Shown: positions 7,003 through 15,432 of the stretch, in pieces | Position numbering within the stretch: the first letter of the stretch is position 1 | Layout: each line of letters begins with the position of its first letter | Assembly: GCF_900220965.1 (NCBI RefSeq) | Contig: NZ_OBQC01000015.1 | Location: 44,315-108,314, forward strand | Source of the DNA: Ureibacillus acetophenoni | Lineage (GTDB): Bacteria > Bacillota > Bacilli > Bacillales_A > Planococcaceae | Direction: 5' to 3' | DNA length: 64,000 nt | Notes under the pieces: generated by a model | What the model was told of the DNA's origin: nothing | Seen by the model: only the letters and a program-made list of their open reading frames with translations | Databases searched by the model: none | Program-made: the position numbers and the translations under genes

Positions 7003-8977
7003 TGACCAGCACACCTCCTGAACTGGATTGAATTGAAATTGCTCGTGTCGCGTCTGGTTGAACGGTTGAAGGTTCTACTCGATATTCCCATTCACCTAGC
7101 GCATCTGTAACAACTTGGGCCAATACAGTACCATTTAACGTGTTTCCTATATAGATTGTAATTGTTGCACCGTTTACGTTAGAAGTTCCTGCTATTCTCC
7201 ATTCACTATCACCTGTTCTAAATTGAACTCGAGTAACTGTGATGACATCCGCAATTGAAGAAATTTGAACTGTATCAGTAGATGTTCCACCTGGACCTGT
7301 GACAGTTAATTGGAATATTAAAGTCGCATTTTGATTTGGGAAAGTGAATGAAGCCGTTGCTGAATTCACATTATTTAATTGAACTGTAGGGCCGGATATT
7401 TGTAGCCATTGATATGTCGAGACAACCCCGGTAGCACTACCAGTTAGCGTCACTAATGAACCTTGTTGAACCGTTTGATCTAGTCCAGCATTGGCACTAG
7501 GTGGTGGCCCAATATCGACTACATTTATTACTACTGTATCTGAAGATGATCCTCCTTCTCCAGTTACTGTTAATTGAAAAGTTAACGAAGTATTAACGTT
7601 CGGTGCGATGAAAGTTGGGTTAGACGTATTCGCCCCTGTTAATGTGACTACTGGATCCCCTGAGATTTGCACCCATTGATAACTAGTTACTGTACCACTT
7701 GAGTTAGCTCCATTTAATTGAACAGTGGATCCAAAAAATACCGTTTGATCTGGTCCAGCGTTAGCTACCACCCCTGTTGGAGGCGTTACTTCGCCGTCTA
7801 TTGTCACAGGTACCGTCCGACTTCCTCCCCTAGAAGATACAATTGTCACATTTGCAGGAACAATATCTGTTAATAAAGATAAAGGGCCTGTTGTCGGTAA
7901 CTGTAAATCGAATTCAGTTACAGTTAAAGTGACTTCATGAATTGAGTCGCTTGATGTAGCAGTAATTGTAAGGGTTTCAGTAATCGTATTGTAGTTTGCA
8001 GCCGCAGTGATGAAATCAACTGGTTCCACTTCTTGAACGCTGGTCGGGTCGTTATCACCGAGATTTGTAACTGTTATACTACTTGGTGGTTCTGCCCCTT
8101 CATATGACACTCGTGCAAAATAAAGTCCATTTCCACCTACTAATAAAGTAGGATTCAATCCACTACCAGTTACTTGAATACTCTGTGGAGTCACATCTGA
8201 AATTGCGAATACATCAATCACCCCACCTGTTGCATCACTTTGTGTATACGTTGCCCTCGTTACTTCAACACCAGAAATCGTTGAGATTTTTCCAGATACA
8301 TTAAAAAGATTTGTTTCAATCGTGTTTATTGGATCTAAGGGTGATGCAAATGGTGAACCAATACCAATGCCCGGACCTTGAATTCTAAAAATATTCTCCA
8401 CAGGGCTACCAGTAATTTCGTGTTCTATAGTTGGATCACCAATATATCCTTCTGGCGCAAGTGGTTCAATGGATGGATCCCAAGTTACAAAGGGGAAAAC
8501 TTTAGAATCCAACGCCATCTCAAAGTTACCACCATTCATTCCACCAATATCTTCTGTAAAATTGATTTCACCGCCACCATCACCATCATCTTCTGCTACA
8601 AAAGATTGGATTCCGTAAGGGTGTGTGACAGTATATGTCTCACCAGCTACTAACCCATCCACTCGAATTCGAACACGACCGAATACAATTTGCTCTCCAT
8701 GATCCGGGATTTCATTTACAAACGCAGCTTCTAACGCCAAAACTAAGCGTGCTCTCATTGCGTCTGTTCGCATTTCTGCTTCTGCAGTAAAATAAAATAA
8801 CTCTCCAGGAAAATTATCTGGAAACGAAATTGGTGCAGATGGATCTGGTAAATCTGCACGAGTTACGATATTAAATGGATCGTCTACATCGGTATTTAGC
8901 ATTAGCCGTAATCCATTATCATCTTTATACCAAACGGGAAATCCGTTTAATGCATTTATAGGACCAACTGTAGGCAT
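6977..8977 (-). CDS. Large PKD-repeat surface-type protein without signal peptide
   Basis: A 666-aa, acidic, Cys-free beta-rich protein. Residues about 1-150 form an N-terminal module (GFPVWYKDDNGLRLML opening) seen in secreted or spore-associated proteins. Two PKD/REJ-like domains follow at about 400-490 and 495-580, each opening with ANAG(P/L)DQTV and containing YQW(V/L)QISG. The last 85 residues resemble a small adhesion/Big-type domain (TITIYIGNTLNGTVLAQVVTDALGEWEY). There is no signal peptide, membrane anchor or sorting motif, so it is either a spore-surface protein or exported in an unusual way. AGGAG precedes the ATG at 8977. The stop overlaps the BclA-C-like gene by 26 nt, suggesting a joint product. 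Function is not known. Confidence 0.65.
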   Translation of the reverse strand: MPTVGPINALNGFPVWYKDDNGLRLMLNTDVDDPFNIVTRADLPDPSAPISFPDNFPGELFYFTAEAEMRTDAMRARLVLALEAAFVNEIPDHGEQIVFGRVRIRVDGLVAGETYTVTHPYGIQSFVAEDDGDGGGEINFTEDIGGMNGGNFEMALDSKVFPFVTWDPSIEPLAPEGYIGDPTIEHEITGSPVENIFRIQGPGIGIGSPFASPLDPINTIETNLFNVSGKISTISGVEVTRATYTQSDATGGVIDVFAISDVTPQSIQVTGSGLNPTLLVGGNGLYFARVSYEGAEPPSSITVTNLGDNDPTSVQEVEPVDFITAAANYNTITETLTITATSSDSIHEVTLTVTEFDLQLPTTGPLSLLTDIVPANVTIVSSRGGSRTVPVTIDGEVTPPTGVVANAGPDQTVFFGSTVQLNGANSSGTVTSYQWVQISGDPVVTLTGANTSNPTFIAPNVNTSLTFQLTVTGEGGSSSDTVVINVVDIGPPPSANAGLDQTVQQGSLVTLTGSATGVVSTYQWLQISGPTVQLNNVNSATASFTFPNQNATLIFQLTVTGPGGTSTDTVQISSIADVITVTRVQFRTGDSEWRIAGTSNVNGATITIYIGNTLNGTVLAQVVTDALGEWEYRVEPSTVQPDATRAISIQSSSGGVLVNVPINIRN

Positions 8978-9179
8978 TACGTTTCTCCTTTCATAATTCA
9001 GTTAAATGTAGATGTCTTACATACTCTTAATCTATGAAAAAAATTTTAGTGAAGCTAAGCCTTTGACTAGTATGCCGTTTGCCAAATTCTTCATTTTCAA
9101 AATTTAAATTAATATGTTGTCACAATCCATTAGCTATCCTCGTTATGAATATGAAAACAAATTTAGGGGGTACATTAAA

Positions 9180-10463
9180 CTGACGAAACAATGGGATGTT
9201 GTAATTATTGGCGGAGGTTTAGCTGGGTTAGTCTCAGCAAATTTTCTTGCAAAGTCGAACTTATCTGTTTTGGTTTTAGAAAAAGGAAAAACGGTTGGAG
9301 GTCGAGCAAAAACAGACCGGATTAGTGATCAGCTCTTTAATATTGGTCCTCATGCTCTTTATAAAAAAGGAAAAGCAAAACTGATTCTCGAACAAGTAGG
9401 TATCAAGATACATGGCAAATCTCCGAAACTAGATGGAATATTGGTAGACAAAGAAACCCATTACAGAGCTCCCTTTAATCTAGTTGGGGTTTTCACGACT
9501 CGCTATTTCAATATGAAAGATCGTTTTCATTGGTTAAAGGCTTTACTTACTATTTTAAAAATGAAGTCTGATTCTCTATCACAACTAACTTTCTCACAAT
9601 GGGTGGAACAAATAACACCTTCAAAAGCAGTACAATCTGTACTCTTACTACTTGCAAGATTATCAACTTATTGCAATGCACCAGATCAAGTGAGTGCGAA
9701 AATCGTCGTATCGCAATTAAAATCCGTTATGAGTGGTGTACTTTATCTGGACGGTGGATGGCAATCTATGATTGATCAACTACACAACAAAGCTGTTTTG
9801 CTAGGTTCGGAAATTCGTTCTCATCAAACCGTAAAACAGATTATTCCATCTAAACAAGATAACGCTTTTGAAATTATTCTTGCTAACGGTGAAAGCATTT
9901 CTACTAAAAATATACTCTCTACAATTAGCCCACTAGAGTTACTAGGACTACTTGGCGAACATGCACCTACTGCAATGAAAGGAATCTTCTCAAAATTTAC
10001 ACCTGTAAAAGGCGCTACATTCGATGTGGCATTAACCCAACTTCCAGACCCCACAAAACTTTTCGCATTGGATTTAAATGACCCACTTTACTATTCTGTT
10101 CATTCAACTTATGCTCGTCTATCTAACGATCCAAAAAACATCATTTTACATGTATTTAAATACCTTCAGCCTGATGAACAAGTAGACGCTAAAGTTGTCA
10201 AATTAGAACTTGAACAATTTCTAGAGAAGGTTCAACCCGGCTGGAAAAGATACGAAATTACAAGCCGCTTCATTCCGCATATTACAGTGAATGAACGCTT
10301 GCCATTGCCTGAAGATGAAACGCGACTAAATAGTTCTAAATCTGCAATTCCCGGACTATATTTAGCTGGAGACTGGGCCTCCCCCGACAGCATTCTTTCA
10401 GAAGCGGCCGTCACAAGCGCAAAGCAAGCGGCATTAGAAATCATTCAAAAAGAAAAGAGCTGA
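9180..10463 (+). CDS. FAD-dependent amine oxidase / phytoene-desaturase-like oxidoreductase
   Basis: An FAD-binding protein with an N-terminal dinucleotide fold (VVIIGGGLAGLVSANFLAK, then VLVLEKGKTVGGRAKT) and a C-terminal FAD site (PGLYLAGDWASPDSILSEAAV). This is the NAD(P)-binding Rossmann/amine-oxidase superfamily that includes carotenoid desaturases and protoporphyrinogen oxidases. An ATG at 9114 has no ribosome site; TTAGGGGG at 9163-9170 points to CTG 9180 (or ATT 9174) as start, placing the nucleotide-binding strand at the usual distance from the N-terminus. It is followed after 5 nt by a SigJ-like sigma factor, a frequent pairing in Bacillales. Substrate unknown. Confidence 0.8.
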   Translation: MTKQWDVVIIGGGLAGLVSANFLAKSNLSVLVLEKGKTVGGRAKTDRISDQLFNIGPHALYKKGKAKLILEQVGIKIHGKSPKLDGILVDKETHYRAPFNLVGVFTTRYFNMKDRFHWLKALLTILKMKSDSLSQLTFSQWVEQITPSKAVQSVLLLLARLSTYCNAPDQVSAKIVVSQLKSVMSGVLYLDGGWQSMIDQLHNKAVLLGSEIRSHQTVKQIIPSKQDNAFEIILANGESISTKNILSTISPLELLGLLGEHAPTAMKGIFSKFTPVKGATFDVALTQLPDPTKLFALDLNDPLYYSVHSTYARLSNDPKNIILHVFKYLQPDEQVDAKVVKLELEQFLEKVQPGWKRYEITSRFIPHITVNERLPLPEDETRLNSSKSAIPGLYLAGDWASPDSILSEAAVTSAKQAALEIIQKEKS

Positions 10464-10468
10464 TTCTT

Positions 10469-11335
10469 TTGCAAATTAGTAATGATGAATATAAACAATT
10501 AAAACCTTTACTATTTTCTATTAGTTACCGGATGTTAGGTTCAATTTCTGAGGCAGAAGATATTGTGCAAGAGACTTTCTTAAAGGCTTATCAAGTGGAT
10601 ATGGAAACGGTGGAGAGTAAAAAAGCATATTTATGCAAGATGGTCACAAACCGTAGCCTTGATGTGCTAAGATCTGCGCGATTTAGGCGAGAACAGTACA
10701 TTGGTCCTTGGAATCCAGAACCTCTACTGAAGGAATTGGATAGAGACGATGATCCCTTGAAAATATTTCTCCAAAAAGAAGGTTTAAGTATCGCCTATTT
10801 GCGAATGATGGAACATTTGACACCTAATGAGCGTGCTGTTCTTGTATTACGGGAAGTTTTTGAGTTTTCTTATAAAGAGCTTGCTAATATTATTGAAAAA
10901 AGTGAGGATAACTGCCGTAAGATTTTTAGTCGTGCGAAGTCTAAAATATCACGTGTAGATGGAGAAAGTCTTCATTACGAGAAAAATAAATCTATCGTAA
11001 ACCGCTTTATTGAAGCATTCCAACAACAAAAAACGGATACCCTTCTTGAGCTTCTATCCGAAAATGTGACGTTATACTCTGACGGAGGTGGAGTTGTTCG
11101 AGCAGCGATTCGACCAATTTCTACACTTCCGAATGTTTCTGCCTTTTTACTTGGTATCTTAAAGAAAGCCCCTGAAGATTTCGCAGTTGAGGTGAAAAAC
11201 GTGAATGGCCAACCAGGTATTATCATTTATCTTAATGGTCAGCTAAGTAATATTATTAGCTTCTTTATTGTTAATGAGCGGATTGAAGACATTTATATGA
11301 CATTGAACCCTGATAAACTGCCGATTGGAGATTAA
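10469..11335 (+). CDS. SigJ-like ECF sigma factor with C-terminal SnoaL-like domain
   Basis: A 288-aa sigma-70 family member. Region 2 lies at about residues 10-70 (RMLGSISEAEDIVQETFLKAY) and region 4 at about 115-160 (LTPNERAVLVLREVFEFSYKELANIIEKSEDNCRK). It carries a C-terminal SnoaL-like domain of about 110 residues (NRFIEAFQQQKTDTLLELLSENVTLYSDGGG) typical of the ECF41/SigJ group, where the extension modulates activity instead of a separate anti-sigma factor. The start is a TTG at 10469 with a weak GAAAAGAG upstream. It is co-transcribed with the FAD oxidoreductase, the usual partner type for ECF41. The signal it answers is unknown. Confidence 0.85.
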   Translation: MQISNDEYKQLKPLLFSISYRMLGSISEAEDIVQETFLKAYQVDMETVESKKAYLCKMVTNRSLDVLRSARFRREQYIGPWNPEPLLKELDRDDDPLKIFLQKEGLSIAYLRMMEHLTPNERAVLVLREVFEFSYKELANIIEKSEDNCRKIFSRAKSKISRVDGESLHYEKNKSIVNRFIEAFQQQKTDTLLELLSENVTLYSDGGGVVRAAIRPISTLPNVSAFLLGILKKAPEDFAVEVKNVNGQPGIIIYLNGQLSNIISFFIVNERIEDIYMTLNPDKLPIGD

Positions 11336-11991
11336 GATAGTTAATGATGCCGAGTTGCGAACGAGATTTAGTTTAAAACGGATTTCATAACACTGGTCAG
11401 GACCACTTTTGTACGAAATTCAACTCAAAGTGGTCTTGATTATGCCAATCAGAACCACTTTCGGGCCAAACTTTACTCAAAATGGGCTTGATAACGCCGA
11501 TCAGAACCACTTTCGGGCCAAATCCTACTCATAATGGTTCTGATAACGCTCATCAGGACCACTTTCGGGCCAAACTCTACTCAAAACGGGCTTGATAACG
11601 CCGATGAAGGACTTTTCAAAACAAAATCCTACTTAAAATGTCTTTCATAACACCGATGAAGGACTTTTCTGAGCGGAATCCTACTTAAAATGTCTTTCAT
11701 AACGCCCATGAAGGACTTTTCAAAGCGAAATCCTACTTAAAATGTCTTTCATAACACCGATGAAGGACATCTCAAACCTAATTACTTACCCAAATGTCCT
11801 TCATCCCCAACTAATTTCACGAATCACTATCAATTCAATCAATCCACTCACTCAACTTCTCCCCTCCATATCCAATATCTGAATGATTCCAATATGGTGC
11901 ATGTTTCGTTATAATAGAAACTATGCGCTTTGAATTTATGCATGGAAAATGCTTCATTCATATATTAGAAATTTAGAAGGAGGAACCTTCA
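11336..11991. other. 656-bp intergenic region before rlmCD
   Basis: Mostly the 52-bp array; the last 180 bp (11813-11991) hold the promoter and leader of rlmCD, with no other feature recognised. Confidence 0.7.
11345..11812. repeat. Nine-unit tandem array of a 52-bp hairpin repeat
   Basis: Between the sigma factor and RlmCD lie nine head-to-tail units of exactly 52 bp (starts 11345, 11397, 11449, 11501, 11553, 11605, 11657, 11709, 11761). Core words such as TCCTACTTAAAATG and CATAACACCGATGAAGG recur. Each unit has an internal inverted repeat whose arms change together: GACCACTTT/AAAGTGGTC in unit 1, CAGAACCA/TGGTTCTG in unit 3, ATGAAGGACAT/ATGTCCTTCAT in unit 8. The matching changes on both arms suggest that the fold, in DNA or RNA, is kept. 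There are no spacers and no ORF, so it is neither CRISPR nor coding. Confidence 0.9.
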
Positions 11992-13389
11992 TTGACTATC
12001 ATTAAAGGTGAAATTTTTGAAACAGAAATTCGTCAATTAGATCCAAAAGGTTCTGGACAGGCCGTAGTTTGGAGAGAAACAGGCGAAGTAAATCCAAAAA
12101 AAATAAAGCTCACAATTCCCCAAACTTTACCTGGCGAAAAAGTGAAAGTATCGATTGAACGTCCTGACAAAAGAAGAGTAAAAGCTTTAGCAGAAGAAAT
12201 CCTAGAAGCTAGCCCTGAAAGAATCGGACCGGAATGCCCTCACTTTGAACTTTGCGGAGGTTGTGTATGGCAACACTGGCAGTACGAAGGCCAATTAAAT
12301 CACAAAACAGCATACGTTAAAGAAGTTGTAGGAGCACAAGGTTTTGACCCTTCCCTAGTAAGAGATACAATTGGTATGGACAACCCTTGGCGCTATCGTA
12401 ATAAAATGGAGTTCACTTTTTCAAAAGAAGGAGAACTTGGTTTACATGAGCAAGGTAACTTCCGAAATGTTATTTCTCTTGAGACTTGCTTAATTGCGAG
12501 AGAAGAAATGGTTGAAGCAGCTCTAGAGGTTGGGAAATGGGCGAAAGATCACAAACTTCCTGGCTACAACAAAGACGAGCACGAAGGATTACTTCGTCAT
12601 CTAATGGTTCGTCAATCATTTGCAACAGAAGAAATCATGCTTGCTCTATTTGTAACAGAAGCTCCTGAAGGTGAATTAGAAGAAGCGGTTAAAGATTTAA
12701 TTGCCCGCATTACAGAGAAATTCCCTAAAGTGCAAAGCTTATTATGGCTTGAAAATCGCGACTGGGCTGACAGAACTCAATCTGAAAAAACACATGTGTT
12801 AGCAGGACGTGACTTTATTTACGATGAAATGTTAGGTTACCGCTACAGACTTTGGTTTGATACATTCTTCCAAACAAATCCAACACAAGCACAAAAGCTA
12901 GTTGAATTAGCATTGGAAATGGGTCAACCAAAAGAAACGGAAAGTATGATTGACTTATTCTGTGGGGTTGGTACATTCTCCCTTCCATTCGCTAGCCGAG
13001 TTGGAAAGTTAGCAGGTATTGAAATCGTAGAAACTTCCATTGAATCTGCTAAACGTAATGCAAAGGATAATGGGATTGATAATACGTTCTTCTTAGCAAG
13101 AGATGCTAGACATGGCTTAGTTGAAGTATTAGAAACTTTTGGTGTTCCTGATTTATTAGTAGTTGACCCACCGCGCTCAGGTGCAGGTGGTAAAGTAATG
13201 CGTAGAATTGGCCGTACACAACCATCACGCATTGTCTACGTTTCTTGTAACCCAGATACATTTGCTACAGATATTAAAGAATTAGCACCATTTGGTTATG
13301 AGTTAGTTACAGTTCAACCAGTGGATCTTTTCCCACATACAGTACATGTTGAATGTGTCTCACTATTAGTTAGGAAAGAAGAAAATTAA
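11992..13389 (+). CDS. rlmCD: 23S rRNA (uracil-5-)-methyltransferase RlmD/RlmCD
   Basis: A 465-aa S-adenosylmethionine-dependent enzyme of the RumA/TrmA family, which in Bacillales makes m5U at positions 747 and 1939 of 23S rRNA. It has an N-terminal TRAM domain (about 1-65), an iron-sulfur Cys cluster (CPHFELCGGCVWQ, about 82-94), the SAM motif DLFCGVGTFSLP (about 319) and the DPPRSGAG motif (about 400). The catalytic Cys lies in YVSCNPDTFATD. The start is a TTG at 11992 with GAAGGAGG 8 nt upstream. The length is typical. Whether it modifies one or both sites is inferred from the phylum. It ends at a strong terminator. Confidence 0.93.
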   Translation: MTIIKGEIFETEIRQLDPKGSGQAVVWRETGEVNPKKIKLTIPQTLPGEKVKVSIERPDKRRVKALAEEILEASPERIGPECPHFELCGGCVWQHWQYEGQLNHKTAYVKEVVGAQGFDPSLVRDTIGMDNPWRYRNKMEFTFSKEGELGLHEQGNFRNVISLETCLIAREEMVEAALEVGKWAKDHKLPGYNKDEHEGLLRHLMVRQSFATEEIMLALFVTEAPEGELEEAVKDLIARITEKFPKVQSLLWLENRDWADRTQSEKTHVLAGRDFIYDEMLGYRYRLWFDTFFQTNPTQAQKLVELALEMGQPKETESMIDLFCGVGTFSLPFASRVGKLAGIEIVETSIESAKRNAKDNGIDNTFFLARDARHGLVEVLETFGVPDLLVVDPPRSGAGGKVMRRIGRTQPSRIVYVSCNPDTFATDIKELAPFGYELVTVQPVDLFPHTVHVECVSLLVRKEEN

Positions 13390-13396
13390 TAATTTC

Positions 13397-13450
13397 GGGG
13401 TCCAGTATTGGAAGTAAAATCTCTTCCAATGCTTGGACCCCTTTATTTTT
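13397..13450 (+). terminator. Terminator of rlmCD
   Basis: GGGGTCCA / TGGACCCC outer stem with an inner ATTGGAAG / CTTCCAAT stem, then TTTATTTTT. Confidence 0.85.
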
Positions 13451-13712
13451 ATAATAACGAATAAATAATTAACCAAATCGCTGGAATTAAATTAATCGCA
13501 ATAGATATGCTTCTCTTATTTATATGAAAATACCATGCAATAATGGTGCAAATAATTACTGCAACTGGGTAGAGTGTAATAATCATAAAATATAATGTAT
13601 TTTGAGAAGTCGGGTCATGCATTATCAATATAAAGGCCAACACCCAGAAAAAAAGCCAAGGTATTAAAGATACAAAATAAATGCTTTGCGTTGCAATTAA
13701 ATAAAGCTTCAT
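13449..13712 (-). CDS. Small membrane protein, 87 aa (paralogue of the next gene)
   Basis: Three predicted membrane helices (about residues 8-30, 40-62 and 66-86) fill the protein; there are no motifs. The ATG at 13712 is preceded closely by GGGGGAGAAGG. It resembles the neighbouring gene at 13876-14175 in order and wording: both open with a Met-Lys-(hydrophobic) stretch and IxxTQxIYxxxLxxW, have a central Y/LPVxxxxxxxCxxxxW, and end in xIPxxWxIxxSxL. A tandem duplication is the simplest reading. No function is recognised. Confidence 0.55.
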   Translation of the reverse strand: MKLYLIATQSIYFVSLIPWLFFWVLAFILIMHDPTSQNTLYFMIITLYPVAVIICTIIAWYFHINKRSISIAINLIPAIWLIIYSLL

Positions 13713-13816
13713 CCTTCTCCCCCAAGGTATGTGATGTCACAAGCAAATCAAAAAGTTATCTCATAATATAATCTACGTTCAACTTAGGACGAGTATGTTT
13801 AATTTTAACGTAACGA

Positions 13817-13870
13817 TAAAAACCGTATTTGGTGTACTCAAATCATTGAGTTATCTTTCCAAATACGGCT
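13817..13870 (-). terminator. Terminator downstream of the second small membrane gene
   Basis: CCGTATTTGG / CCAAATACGG stem, 27-nt loop, minus-strand TTTTTATC tail. Its stem closely resembles that of the hairpin at 14294-14350 on the other side of the gene. Confidence 0.7.
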
Positions 13871-13875
13871 TTTAA

Positions 13876-14175
13876 TTAAGTTGAAAGATTTAGCCAAAGA
13901 ACCGAATGAGCAATAATCCAAAGTATTGGTACAGTATTCATAATGAGGGATCGAATAGGTTTTTGATTATGACTTTTCCAACTATAAAATGCACAACTAA
14001 CGATTAGAAGAGGATATCCTAAGACTGGTAAGAATAAAATCCATAGAACAATATCGAAGGTCAGATTATTTTCTAAAACTGCTAAAGCTAGCATTGCCCA
14101 ACGGAACCATGTTAGCAAAGTGAAAATGTATATTATTTGAGTTATAACTAAATAGATTCTTAAGAGAATTTTCAT
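13876..14175 (-). CDS. Small membrane protein, 99 aa
   Basis: A hydrophobic protein with three likely membrane helices, related to the gene at 13449-13712. The ATG at 14175 follows GGAGG by 5 nt; a longer in-frame reading to 14211 lacks a ribosome site. The gene is bracketed by two hairpins with nearly the same CCGTATTT stem. No family name can be given. Like its neighbour it may be an envelope protein of unknown role. Confidence 0.55.
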   Translation of the reverse strand: MKILLRIYLVITQIIYIFTLLTWFRWAMLALAVLENNLTFDIVLWILFLPVLGYPLLIVSCAFYSWKSHNQKPIRSLIMNTVPILWIIAHSVLWLNLST

Positions 14176-14293
14176 ACGAACCTCCAACAGGAAGACATTT
14201 TTCCTTTTCAATGATTTATTGTAATTTACGAAACTACGAGATCCAGTATGTTAATATTCTAAAATTCTTTAGCAAAAACTTTACTAACTTAAA

Positions 14294-14350
14294 AAAACCG
14301 TATTTTAAAAGAGAATCCCTACTAAGAGATTTCTTAGAAAATACGGTTTT
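14294..14350. terminator. Hairpin between divergent genes
   Basis: Perfect 13-bp arms AAAACCGTATTTT / AAAATACGGTTTT with T tails on both strands. No gene ends here, so it is a leader structure, an attenuator, or the relic of a lost gene. Confidence 0.55.
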
Positions 14351-14494
14351 TTATATAAAACTTTTATGTATTTTTATACTTTTTTAATCTATTACTCATA
14401 TTTTATATTTTTTTTGCATATATGAAGAATAGAATTCATTATTAACTAACATACTAAAGATAAATATATTTTCATTGAATGGGAGTGAGAACAT

Positions 14495-15121
14495 TTGGAA
14501 ACTTGGAATCAATTACTAATTAGACTAGTGCAACAAAACCCTATAGAAACTGCTATTCTTTTATTTACAATTTTTTTACTAGTCATTGTCTGGGTAAGAT
14601 TAAATAAATTGGTCAAAATCGATTTAGCAAAGGATAAGCGTGATGCAACAGAAAAAGCGATTACGTATGCCGATCGTTTCACCGAAACAATTATCCCGCA
14701 TCTACGAAAGTATAAGGCAAATGTCTTTGATTTAGCGTACTATGACAATTCTTTTGTATCGGATGTAAAGGGAATTCATAATTTCAGATACGATTTCCCC
14801 TTAACTAGAGATCAAGTAGCGACTAGAGAAGAGTTTGATATTCACGAAGCACTGTATCACCTGAAGACAATTTCTACAGGAATTCAACACGGTCGTGTCG
14901 ATAAAGATGTTTGTTGCAAATTGTTTGGTCAAGAATATTGTGAAGCAGTAGAAGTTTACTATGATATGATTCTACATGTTCGTAAAGAAGATAATAAAGC
15001 TTACGATCAAGTTATTTCTTTATACCAAGATTGGCGTAAGAAATTCACTAAAATTAAACCTAGTAAAAGTTATGAATATTATCCAGAAAAACGTATGAAT
15101 GAAAATCCCCTTTCCGTTTAG
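14495..15121 (+). CDS. Membrane-anchored protein with cytoplasmic helical domain (DUF4760-like)
   Basis: A 208-aa protein with one N-terminal membrane segment (about residues 15-35) and a soluble helical region with a CC pair (KDVCCKLFGQEYC) and many aromatic residues (EVYYDMILHVRKE). This layout resembles DUF4760-type proteins, but the match is by eye. The start is a TTG at 14495 with GGGAGTGAG 5 nt upstream. Its 3' end forms part of its own terminator. No function can be assigned. Confidence 0.5.
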   Translation: METWNQLLIRLVQQNPIETAILLFTIFLLVIVWVRLNKLVKIDLAKDKRDATEKAITYADRFTETIIPHLRKYKANVFDLAYYDNSFVSDVKGIHNFRYDFPLTRDQVATREEFDIHEALYHLKTISTGIQHGRVDKDVCCKLFGQEYCEAVEVYYDMILHVRKEDNKAYDQVISLYQDWRKKFTKIKPSKSYEYYPEKRMNENPLSV

Positions 15122-15136
15122 GAATGGGGATTTTTT
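15102..15136 (+). terminator. Terminator overlapping the stop codon
   Basis: AAAATCCCC / GGGGATTTT stem followed by TTTTT; its left arm lies inside the coding end. Confidence 0.75.
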
Positions 15137-15432
15137 ACATTATATTATGAGTTAGATAATTAATATTTTTAATATAACAATTAATATATTTCATAAAATA
15201 GTAATTAACTATTCCTCATTCTCTCATATACTCAAAAACTTAATAATAATCACTGTTAGAAAATGTTTATTTATTAGGAAAAACATGTTAATATGTAATT
15301 ATTATTGAACCACTCTAAATTTTCATATAATTTATGCATCCTTTACAAGTTTATACATAGTAATAAATTTAATTTTCAGAATCTTATAAATGTTGATTTT
15401 ATGATATTCATATGAATGCGAGGTGCTAGTTT
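15122..15432. other. Upstream region of the AgrC-like kinase
   Basis: This very AT-rich 311-bp stretch was read in all frames for an AgrD-like peptide, AgrB or response regulator; none is seen. Confidence 0.5.

Noticed and set aside
11345..11812. Possible CRISPR array
   Set aside because: Units are directly tandem with no unique spacers, period 52 throughout, and no cas genes are near.
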